Origin: JBCAXA01 sp039183535
GTDB lineage: Bacteria > Pseudomonadota > Gammaproteobacteria > Steroidobacterales > Woeseiaceae
Assembly: GCA_039183535.1 (NCBI GenBank)
Contig: JBCDBO010000002.1
Span: 65,259-129,258, forward strand
Length of the DNA: 64,000 nt
Direction: 5' to 3'
Translations under genes and position numbers: made by a program
In this document: positions 35,742 through 43,034 of the stretch, one piece after another
Numbering within the stretch: the first letter of the stretch is position 1
Layout: the number at the start of each line of letters is the position of its first letter
The notes under the pieces: model-generated
What the model was told of the DNA's origin: nothing
The model's input: only the letters and a program-made list of their open reading frames with translations
Databases searched by the model: none

Positions 35742-37472
35742 TTACGGCTGCAGACCGATCGTATATCGAGTCTGGATACCGTTCGGGGTCTCGGTGGTCA
35801 CCGTTAGCGTTCCAGCCTGAGTCACATTTTGGACGCCGACCGTGTATTGCAACGGACCGTTGAAGTTCGTGCAGGGAATGGTGAGCGCGGACGGCGTTAC
35901 CGATCCCGAAGTAGAACTAAAGCTGACCCGCGTGCCTCCAGCAAGAGGCTGCGAGAGCGTGCCGTTGCCTTTAAAGTCGCCGATCGTGAACGTGACATTA
36001 CCGCCACCACCGGTCAGCGTGCCGCCGACGTTATCGGTAATGAACGCCGTGCTCGCCGATAAGACAATCACGAGCGAGTCAGAGACAAACAATGTGTCCA
36101 GACCGGCGCAGGCTGGCGCACCAGCTGTGCAGAGCAACCCATTAAAACCGGCGTAATCGCGGTTGTAGTTCGTGGTCAGAGGAACAGCGCTATCGCGAAT
36201 ACCGTCGCTGTTGAAATCCCGGAATGGCTCGCCGGCGTCGTAACCGCCGCTCTCGTTGTCGTCTTGGAATGGCTCATCGATTTCATCGACGCTTTCGCCA
36301 GCATCGAATTGACCGTTGCTGTTTGCATCAATAAATGACTCTTCGCCAATAGTTGATGCTAAAACTGTCACTCGACCGTCTGCCGGACGTGGCGATTGAC
36401 TGACAAAAGAGACCGAGCAAGCACCACCGCCGGTAGCCTGCGTCGTCGCCGTCACACAGGAACCGCCAATCTGGGCGCCTTCTGCGCTAAACGTGGCGGC
36501 AGTACCATCGGGGACCGGATTATTAAACCGATCGGACAGGCGAATCGTCGTTTCCGTAGTTTCTCCGTCGAAATCCCAACCCTCGATATTGACGCATTCG
36601 GTCGATAGCGAAACGCTGTTTTGATCTGGGATGCCTGTTGTGATCGTCAGTTGGTCAGACTGCGTCGCAATCAGTGGAGTCGTTCCGACGACCTCAGCGC
36701 GAACGCGAACCGACGTCGACACCGAACCGGCTGACACGACAGTCTGTACGAAACCTTGCGCATCGGACACCGCGGTTGCAGGCTGCAACGCGACCCCACC
36801 AACAGACGAATTAAGCTCGAAAGTAACGTCAGCGCCAGGGCGCGGACCGCCGGTCGAATCGGTGACACGAAAGCGAACCGTCGCCGTTTCTTGCCGGCCA
36901 GCACCGCCGGTACCCTGTAATCCAATATTGGTCGGATCAGCACTGATAAAGTTAATCGAGCCGACAGCAGCAGGCTGAACGTTTACGGTGCCCGTCGCGC
37001 GCAGAATAGCGCCGGCGGAATTCGCGGTAGCCGTAATCTCATCGTCGCCGGAACAGCCGGTAGCCGAATACGTCGCCGTCGCCGAACCGGTCGTTGTCGT
37101 CACAGTAGGTTCGACAATGCTGGCCAAGCCGCCCGCGGCACAGGTCGAGGCAAAGGTGACATCGATGCTGTCGCTCACGAGCGTGCCCGTGTCATCAACG
37201 AAGTTAACGGTGAGGCTGACGCTGCCGCCGGCGGGTAACATCGTCTGCGACAAGGCAATCGCGCCATCGGTGAATCCGGCGCCCGAACCGTTACCGATTC
37301 GAACGGTGCCAGTACCGCCACCGGTACCGCCGCCACCGCCAACGGCGCCGCCACCGCCGCCAGCAGCGGCGTTGTTGCCGTTGCCGACTAAGGTATCGTC
37401 GGTACCGCCGCTACTGCAGGCCGCGAGCGCGATGCCCGTCATGCTTAGCAACAGAAGTTTCGAAAGTTTCAT
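35742..37472 (-). CDS. Ig-like, dockerin-like repeat lipoprotein encoded after pilQ
   Basis: 576 residues with AAGGAA upstream of the ATG. A lipoprotein signal ends ALAACSSGG. A glycine-rich linker (about residues 36-56) leads to several Ig-like/invasin-type beta domains (about 60-170, 175-285, 290-370 and 450-570), recognisable by phrases such as FRVTDSTGGPRPGADVTFEL and IRLSDRFNNPVPDGTAATF. Between them, about 380-435, is an acidic run with DANSNGQFDAGE and DFNSDGIRD, like dockerin/EF-hand calcium loops. I know no fixed name. It is 53 bp after pilQ and before the shared terminator, so it is probably part of the pilus operon; a surface or secretin-associated role is inference. Confidence 0.75.
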   Translation of the reverse strand: MKLSKLLLLSMTGIALAACSSGGTDDTLVGNGNNAAAGGGGGAVGGGGGTGGGTGTVRIGNGSGAGFTDGAIALSQTMLPAGGSVSLTVNFVDDTGTLVSDSIDVTFASTCAAGGLASIVEPTVTTTTGSATATYSATGCSGDDEITATANSAGAILRATGTVNVQPAAVGSINFISADPTNIGLQGTGGAGRQETATVRFRVTDSTGGPRPGADVTFELNSSVGGVALQPATAVSDAQGFVQTVVSAGSVSTSVRVRAEVVGTTPLIATQSDQLTITTGIPDQNSVSLSTECVNIEGWDFDGETTETTIRLSDRFNNPVPDGTAATFSAEGAQIGGSCVTATTQATGGGACSVSFVSQSPRPADGRVTVLASTIGEESFIDANSNGQFDAGESVDEIDEPFQDDNESGGYDAGEPFRDFNSDGIRDSAVPLTTNYNRDYAGFNGLLCTAGAPACAGLDTLFVSDSLVIVLSASTAFITDNVGGTLTGGGGNVTFTIGDFKGNGTLSQPLAGGTRVSFSSTSGSVTPSALTIPCTNFNGPLQYTVGVQNVTQAGTLTVTTETPNGIQTRYTIGLQP

Positions 37473-37525
37473 CGTTTCAATTCCTTAAATTCTTAAAGAT
37501 TGCCCGTCTTCGCTCACGGCCAGGG

Positions 37526-39715
37526 CTAGTAGACGGAGACATCCTCATCGAGAATTTTCGGTGTAATAAAGATCAGCAGTTCCGATTTATTGGATACCTT
37601 ACGCGTCGTGCGGAACAGTGCGCCGACTCCGGGTAGGTCACCAATAATCGGTACTTTCGTTTGCACGTCGGTGCGTTCGGTTTGGTAAACACCACCTAAG
37701 ACAACCGTTTGACCATCGCGTACCAGGACCTGCGTAATCACTTCGCGGGTATCGATACTCGGTACAAAACCACCGGTCGCGCTTGCAACCAGCTCACCGA
37801 CACTATCCTGCGCGACGCGCAGATCCATAATGATGTTGTTATCAGGCGTAATCTGCGGCGTTACACGAAGCTCTAGGACGGCGTCTTTAAACTGGGTTGT
37901 CGTCGCGCCACTCGCCGCTGCTTCCTGGAATGGAATCTCAACACCTTGGCGGATTATCGCCTCGCGTTGGTTGGCCGTGATGACACGTGGCGTCGAAACG
38001 ACCTCGCCTTTGTTCTCGGCCTGTAGGGCCGACAACTCGAGATCGAGAATGTAATCGGAGTCGAGTACCGCCAACGCGATCTGGCCGGCCGGACTAACGA
38101 TCGGCAGATTGACGTTGTAACGGTTATCGATAACCGGCGCCTCTACCGGGAACGGTTGACCCGTACCCTGCAAGTTCGTCAATGCCGAGTTGGTAATCGT
38201 CTGCGACCCAGCACTGGTACCGGTCGTCGAGAACAAGCCGTCGCTGGAGTTCTCTTGAATGGCAGTCAGGCCGAGGCGAGTACCGAACTCACGGCTGAAG
38301 TCGTCGTTAACGATAACAATGCGTGACTCGACCATGACCTGGCGAACCGGAATATCAAGTGTCGAGACCAGCCGGCGGATTGCGCGGAGGTTTTCACCGG
38401 TATCGCGAACCAGCAAGGTGTTGGTGCGCTCGTCGATGGCGACACTACCGCGATCGGACAACAGCGACCCGGTCGCCGCGTTAGCGCTTTGAATCAGCGC
38501 GGCCAAATCCGATGCTTTCGCATAGTTAACCTGCAAGAACTCACTAAACAGCGGCTCGAGCTCGCGAATCTGCGCCAAGGCTTCAAGTTCTGCTTTTTCA
38601 CGCGCCGCAATTTCCTCGGCAGGCGCCACGATAATGACATTACCGTTAGCCCGCATATCAAGGCCCTTGGTCGTCAACACGATATCGAGGGCCTGATCCC
38701 ATGGAACGTTGTTGAGTCGCAACGTGACATTGCCTTGTACGGTATCGGCAACAACGATGTTCTGGCCGCTAATCTCAGCGAGCAGCTGCAGCACGGCGCG
38801 GGTTTCGATGTCTTGGAAGTTAAGCGTTACACGCTCACCGTCGTACGCTTTGTCCTCGGAAAATAGCCCTTGCGTGCCGGCTTCATCCTCAACCTGCGGG
38901 TTGATCTCGATCGTGAAAACGTTATCCGACTGATAGGCGAGTTGGTCGTAAGCGCCGTCGGCCGTAATGATGACGCGCGCGTCGTTGTTAACACGGATCG
39001 CATCGATCGTCGTTACCGGCGTAGCGAAGTCTTGGACGTCGAGACGACGAATCAAATTACTGGGTAAATCGGTGCCACGGAATTCGGCAACCACTCGACC
39101 ACCTTCTTGGCGGATATCGACAGCGGTCGACGGATCGGTCAGATCAACAACAATGCGGCCGCCGCCATCGCGAGTCCGGCGGAAATCGACGTTACTGATA
39201 CTGCGTGAGCCGGCACTAGCGGGTGACGAGAACGTCTGCGCTGGCGCGCTGGCGAACGTCGGCGTAGCGACGCCGGTTTCCGGTTCGCCGAGCGTGACAA
39301 TCACCGAGTTACCGTCGGCGCGTGTCTCGTAGGCGGTCAGCGTATCGAGGTTTAATACGACGCGGGTACGACCGTTGGCCTCAGCGGTCAGAACCGTGGC
39401 CAGCCCGCCGACGTTGACGTCGCGGCGACGCTGCTGAATACCGAGCGCAGTATCGGCCAAATCGAGTGCGATACGGGCGGGGTTATCGATCGTGAAACTC
39501 AGCGGGTCTTCAGCCGGACCGGTCAAAATAAGCCGCAACTCTACCTGTTGGTTAGGCAGACGTTGGACCTGTATATCGGTCAGCTGCTTGCTGGCCTCTT
39601 GGGCCATAGCGGCCGTGGCAGTCAAAACCACCAGCGTCCAGAACAGGGTTAGCATCCTGCCCAGCCGTCGACCAACCGCCATCATGGCTGATTGTGAAAC
39701 ATGTTCGCGCGTCAT
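37526..39715 (-). CDS. pilQ: Type IV pilus secretin PilQ
   Basis: 729 residues from ATG 39715, chosen over TTG 39748 because GGAGTTAGGAAGA precedes it. A signal peptide ends TATAAMAQEA. Two AMIN-type domains (about 35-250) bind peptidoglycan. Then come a secretin N0/STN domain (YDGERVTLNFQDIETRAVLQ), an N1 domain (SEFLQVNYAKASDLAALIQ) and the C-terminal secretin barrel (about 460-725) with VPIIGDLPGVGALFR. PilQ forms the outer-membrane gate for the pilus fibre. It follows pilP by 29 bp and is followed by the Ig-like lipoprotein gene. Confidence 0.95.
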   Translation of the reverse strand: MTREHVSQSAMMAVGRRLGRMLTLFWTLVVLTATAAMAQEASKQLTDIQVQRLPNQQVELRLILTGPAEDPLSFTIDNPARIALDLADTALGIQQRRRDVNVGGLATVLTAEANGRTRVVLNLDTLTAYETRADGNSVIVTLGEPETGVATPTFASAPAQTFSSPASAGSRSISNVDFRRTRDGGGRIVVDLTDPSTAVDIRQEGGRVVAEFRGTDLPSNLIRRLDVQDFATPVTTIDAIRVNNDARVIITADGAYDQLAYQSDNVFTIEINPQVEDEAGTQGLFSEDKAYDGERVTLNFQDIETRAVLQLLAEISGQNIVVADTVQGNVTLRLNNVPWDQALDIVLTTKGLDMRANGNVIIVAPAEEIAAREKAELEALAQIRELEPLFSEFLQVNYAKASDLAALIQSANAATGSLLSDRGSVAIDERTNTLLVRDTGENLRAIRRLVSTLDIPVRQVMVESRIVIVNDDFSREFGTRLGLTAIQENSSDGLFSTTGTSAGSQTITNSALTNLQGTGQPFPVEAPVIDNRYNVNLPIVSPAGQIALAVLDSDYILDLELSALQAENKGEVVSTPRVITANQREAIIRQGVEIPFQEAAASGATTTQFKDAVLELRVTPQITPDNNIIMDLRVAQDSVGELVASATGGFVPSIDTREVITQVLVRDGQTVVLGGVYQTERTDVQTKVPIIGDLPGVGALFRTTRKVSNKSELLIFITPKILDEDVSVY

Positions 39716-39744
39716 TCTTCCTAACTCCCTATTCCGTGACGGCT

Positions 39745-40266
39745 TCAATCAGTCAGACTGATCGTGGCTTCACGTTCGATGTAGCCGCCGATTCCGTCTG
39801 CAACGATTTCGACGACTTCAATTTCTGATTCGGTAATGTTGGTGATGCGGCCGTCGTTTTGACCGACGTAGTTACCGCGCAGCACCCGGTGGATGAGTCC
39901 TTCTGGGTCCACCAGCAGTCCATACGAGGTTTCGCCCAACACGAGCGTTCCGGCCATTGCTAGCGCATCGAGCGGAAACTTCTCAAGAAACTCTTGTGGG
40001 CGGTCGTCATCGGGACGTGGGCCGCCGGTTCCGTCTTGAACGACCCGCGGCCGATCCGGCTCGAACGGCGAACGAGCATCACCTTGGTCGGCCGTGTAAC
40101 GAACCGTGTCGTACGGTTTGATCTCCGGCAGTTGCTCTGGGCGTTGACCTGGGCGCGACTTCACCTGGTCGATGTACGCATTCAGATCGTCCATGTTGCG
40201 ACCGCACGCAGCGAGCGACATCGCCACAACAACCACAAGGCAACGGATGAGGAATTGGCCGCTCAT
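39745..40266 (-). CDS. pilP: Type IV pilus pilotin-like lipoprotein PilP
   Basis: 173 residues. The lipoprotein signal is VVVAMSLAACGRN. A proline-rich linker (about 25-90) precedes the beta domain that begins FPLDALAMAGTL and contains YGLLVDPEGLIHRVLRGNYVG, the conserved PilP core. PilP links the PilNO inner-membrane complex to the PilQ secretin. Its ATG overlaps the pilO stop by four bases. Confidence 0.94.
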   Translation of the reverse strand: MSGQFLIRCLVVVVAMSLAACGRNMDDLNAYIDQVKSRPGQRPEQLPEIKPYDTVRYTADQGDARSPFEPDRPRVVQDGTGGPRPDDDRPQEFLEKFPLDALAMAGTLVLGETSYGLLVDPEGLIHRVLRGNYVGQNDGRITNITESEIEVVEIVADGIGGYIEREATISLTD

Positions 40267-40895
40267 TGGCTAGACTCCTCGTCGAGGTAGCGGTACGTCT
40301 TGGCGATGACATCAAAGACAAGATCGTCGTTTGGCAGTCGGTTGGCGCCAGGTCGGCCGATATCTTGGTTGGTGGTGGGCCGTAATTTGATGTCGTGTAG
40401 CGTCACGATCCGCGGCAATGCTGCGATTTGGCTCGCGAAGCGCGCGATCTCGTGGTAGCTGCCAGACAGACGAATGTTGATCGGTTTTTCGGCGTAGAAC
40501 CCTTTGGGATTCTCCGGCTGCGTCTCGAACAAGCGCTCCTCGAGGCCAGCGCCGAGTCCGGTCTGCGAGATATCGACGATCAAGCTCGGGATCTCGGTCT
40601 CGCCTGGGAGCTGGCGAAGCATCGTACCGAACGAGGACCGAATCTGTTCGAGCTGCTCTTTGTAAGCGCCTAAGTTGGCCGCTTTGCGCTGGTCTGACTC
40701 AAACTGGCTCTTCAACTCATTCTCGCGGTTCTGCGCGATCTCAAGTTCTGGCTGTTTTTTCTTGTAGACGAGGTAATAAGTACCGCCGCCAAACACCAGT
40801 ACAAAAATAATAACGATCGCCGCAATTCGGAACGGCAGCGGCCAGCGCCCGGGGTCGTTCGTATCGAGGTTTTTTAGCTCTTCTAAGACGTCCAT
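40263..40895 (-). CDS. pilO: Type IV pilus alignment protein PilO
   Basis: 210 residues. A short cytoplasmic N-terminus (LEELKNLDTNDPGRWPLPFR) leads to one membrane helix (IAAIVIIFVLVFGGGTYYLV). A coiled coil (about 50-90) and a ferredoxin-like domain with GFYAEKPINIRLSGSYHEIA follow. This is the standard PilO layout; it heterodimerises with PilN. It overlaps pilN by one base and pilP by four. Confidence 0.94.
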   Translation of the reverse strand: MDVLEELKNLDTNDPGRWPLPFRIAAIVIIFVLVFGGGTYYLVYKKKQPELEIAQNRENELKSQFESDQRKAANLGAYKEQLEQIRSSFGTMLRQLPGETEIPSLIVDISQTGLGAGLEERLFETQPENPKGFYAEKPINIRLSGSYHEIARFASQIAALPRIVTLHDIKLRPTTNQDIGRPGANRLPNDDLVFDVIAKTYRYLDEESSQ

Positions 40896-41455
40896 TATTC
40901 TTCGTCCTCGGAATTCGGATTGGCCTGCTTGGCCTTGAGCTCAAAACGAAATTCTTCAGAACCGTTATTCGAAACCGTTTCGATCTTGTCGAGCTCCGGA
41001 TCAGTGAGCCATGGCGATGCATCGATATTGCGCATCAGCGCCGACACGCGTGTCGATGATTGCGCCAGCCCGGTAATCTCAAGATTGCGTACTTGCTGCG
41101 TAATACCGGTGAGATAAACGCCATCCGGAACCGCACCAACCAGCTCTTGGAATAAATGTACGACTTCCGGTCGGCTGGTTTGCAGCTCTTCGATGATTTC
41201 CATGCGCGCCAGCAAACGGTCTTTTTGCTGCTCGAGATCTTCGATCTCGGTAATGCTGCGCTTGATGATGCGGATCTCTTCTTCAAGCATCGCGTTGCGC
41301 TGGTTCTGATAAGCGATGCGGCCCGCAAAAATCAGGTTCACGCCGAAGACGAACAAAGCCGCCAAACCGACGGCGGCAGCAGCGGCGATGCCAAATTGCT
41401 GCTGGCGAAGTTTGCGCTGTTCTTCGCGCCATGGGAGTAGGTTAATTCTTGGCAT
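40895..41455 (-). CDS. pilN: Type IV pilus alignment protein PilN
   Basis: 186 residues. The N-terminus PRINLLPWREEQRKLRQQQF is the conserved PilN tail that docks into the groove of PilM. One membrane helix follows (about 24-46), then a coiled coil and the periplasmic domain with VYLTGITQQVRNLEITG. The C-terminus is acidic. Order and spacing fit the pilMNOPQ operon (one base between pilM and pilN). Confidence 0.94.
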   Translation of the reverse strand: MPRINLLPWREEQRKLRQQQFGIAAAAAVGLAALFVFGVNLIFAGRIAYQNQRNAMLEEEIRIIKRSITEIEDLEQQKDRLLARMEIIEELQTSRPEVVHLFQELVGAVPDGVYLTGITQQVRNLEITGLAQSSTRVSALMRNIDASPWLTDPELDKIETVSNNGSEEFRFELKAKQANPNSEDEE

Positions 41456-41456
41456 G

Positions 41457-42518
41457 TTAGTCGAAACTCCGAAGCGCGAGTCCGCACGCAGTTAAGAGTG
41501 CAGTCGAATCCTTGCGCACACCTTGCGACTTGGCTTTTGAAGCGATTTTCATCTGACCCATCGGATCGCCGATTTCCGTCGGGATACCGACGCGGCTCGA
41601 AATAACGTCGGCGATACCCGGGATGTTCGCGCAACCGCCGCAAACGAGGATCAAGTCCGGCTGCTCACGCCCGCCACCCGAAGCGAGATAAAACTGCAAC
41701 GAGCGCGACACCTGCTGAGTCATGTCATCGATGAACGGGTCGAGCACTTCCGGTTGGTAGTTGCTCGGCAAACCGCCCTCTTTCTTGGCGCGACCGGCAT
41801 CTTCCATCGACAAACCGTAGGTACGCATGATCTCTTCGGTCAGCTGTTGGCCGCCGAAGGCAAAATCACGTGTGTAAATGACGCGCATGTCTTCGAGCAC
41901 GCTGAACGTGGTCGAACTGGCGCCAATATCGACGACCGCCAGTGCTTGGCCGATCCCGCTGTTCGGCACTTGGTGAGTCAATAACTGACAAGCGTTCTCG
42001 AGGGCAAACGCCTCGACATCGACAACTTTGGCGATCAAACCGGCCGCTTCGACGGCAGCTTGGCGCTGGTCGACGTTGTCGGTGCGGGTCGCGACCAGCA
42101 ACACGTCGAGCATATCGGGGTCGGCGTCGTTGGCGCCCTGAATCTCGTAATCGAAGCTCACCTCTTCCATCGGGAACGGGATGTACTGATCGGCCTGGAT
42201 CTCGACCTGGCCCTCCAGATCGCGTTCATTGAGGCTAGCCGGCATCTGGATCACTTTGGTAATGGCTGCGTCGCCGGAAATCGCAATCGCGACATCACGG
42301 GTTTTCGACCCGGAGCGCTTGACGGCACGCCGAATCGCATCGCCCACCGCTTGGGAGTCGACAATGTTTTTTTCGTTGATGGCATTCGCCGGTGTCGGCT
42401 CGGCGGCGTACGATTCCACCCGCCAATGCTTACCGTTCTGGGAAAGCTCGATGAGCTTGATAGACGACGTCGTGATGTCGAGGCCAAGCACTGGCTTGTT
42501 CTTATTCCCGAAAAGCAC
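41457..42518 (-). CDS. pilM: Type IV pilus actin-like ATPase PilM
   Basis: 353 residues from GTG 42518, with AAGGGGA six bases upstream. PilM is a cytoplasmic actin-fold protein that binds ATP and the PilN tail. FtsA/actin-type nucleotide motifs are visible: VLGLDITTSSIKLIEL (phosphate 1), VVDIGASSTTFSVLE (phosphate 2) and ILVCGGCANIPG (adenosine). EVSFDYEIQG lies in the family-typical position. It heads the operon; an inverted repeat and a divergent promoter are found just upstream. Confidence 0.95.
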   Translation of the reverse strand: MLFGNKNKPVLGLDITTSSIKLIELSQNGKHWRVESYAAEPTPANAINEKNIVDSQAVGDAIRRAVKRSGSKTRDVAIAISGDAAITKVIQMPASLNERDLEGQVEIQADQYIPFPMEEVSFDYEIQGANDADPDMLDVLLVATRTDNVDQRQAAVEAAGLIAKVVDVEAFALENACQLLTHQVPNSGIGQALAVVDIGASSTTFSVLEDMRVIYTRDFAFGGQQLTEEIMRTYGLSMEDAGRAKKEGGLPSNYQPEVLDPFIDDMTQQVSRSLQFYLASGGGREQPDLILVCGGCANIPGIADVISSRVGIPTEIGDPMGQMKIASKAKSQGVRKDSTALLTACGLALRSFD

Positions 42519-42534
42519 AAAAATCCCCTTGTAA

Positions 42535-42550
42535 ATCAGATAGTTCTGAT
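42535..42550. promoter_or_regulatory. Inverted repeat in the pilM leader
   Basis: ATCAGA (42535-42540) and TCTGAT (42545-42550) form a perfect inverted repeat with a four-base spacer, 16 bases upstream of the pilM start. It may be an operator or an mRNA hairpin near the ribosome site. A weak minus-strand promoter (TTGATG about 16 bases before TATCAG) overlaps it. Confidence 0.3.
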
Positions 42551-42563
42551 AAGAAAGTAGCCT

Positions 42564-42593
42564 TTGACATCAACAAAGCTGTTTAACTATAAA
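42564..42593 (+). promoter_or_regulatory. Strong sigma-70-like promoter towards mrcA
   Basis: A perfect TTGACA (42564-42569) is followed after 18 bases by TATAAA (42588-42593). Transcription from about 42600 would give a leader of roughly 430 bases before mrcA. Bases 42600-42840 hold no convincing gene; the small ORF at 42851 lies in the rest. The 516-bp pilM-mrcA gap is thus explained only in part. Confidence 0.55.
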
Positions 42594-42850
42594 GCAACAG
42601 AGTGTTAAATTGCACTCGGGCGCCCCGCAGCGTCAGGCGGGATACTACGGCACCGTACACAGTGCTTTCTGTGAACCACGTACCGATAGACACTAATGTT
42701 AAATAAAGCTGGCCGGCATCCCGTTTTGTGGTGGCCCCCCCGCTGCAGCTTTCCCCAGTCACCGCGCGCTTGCGGCATTATTTTTGTGCCATTGTGACAC
42801 GGACGACACAAATCCGGGCCTCAATGTTATGTCAGATATTAAGGTGTTAG

Positions 42851-43030
42851 ATGGTAACGGAACTCGCCTGTCCTGTCTGCGCACTGAGACAGCAGCGACC
42901 GCATCTGGGCAGCGCCGTCAGAGTCTGGGTAGACTCTGCCGTGCAGAGCCTGCGGGCTACACGGCTTCGTCGCCGTATCATTCAGAATTACCTGGGCCGG
43001 TATGGCCCCACGTTGCTACGACTGCCCTGA
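42851..43030 (+). CDS. Candidate 59-residue basic protein upstream of mrcA
   Basis: ATG 42851 to TGA 43030. AAGGTG (42841-42846) sits four bases before the ATG. The product starts MVTELACPVCALRQQRPHLG, so it has one CxxC pair, then an Arg-rich amphipathic stretch (SLRATRLRRRIIQNYLGRY). It ends four bases before the mrcA ATG, which has no ribosome site of its own, so coupling would explain mrcA translation. Against it: two other frames are also open here, and I recognise no family. Treat as a candidate. Confidence 0.4.
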   Translation: MVTELACPVCALRQQRPHLGSAVRVWVDSAVQSLRATRLRRRIIQNYLGRYGPTLLRLP

Positions 43031-43034
43031 CCCC

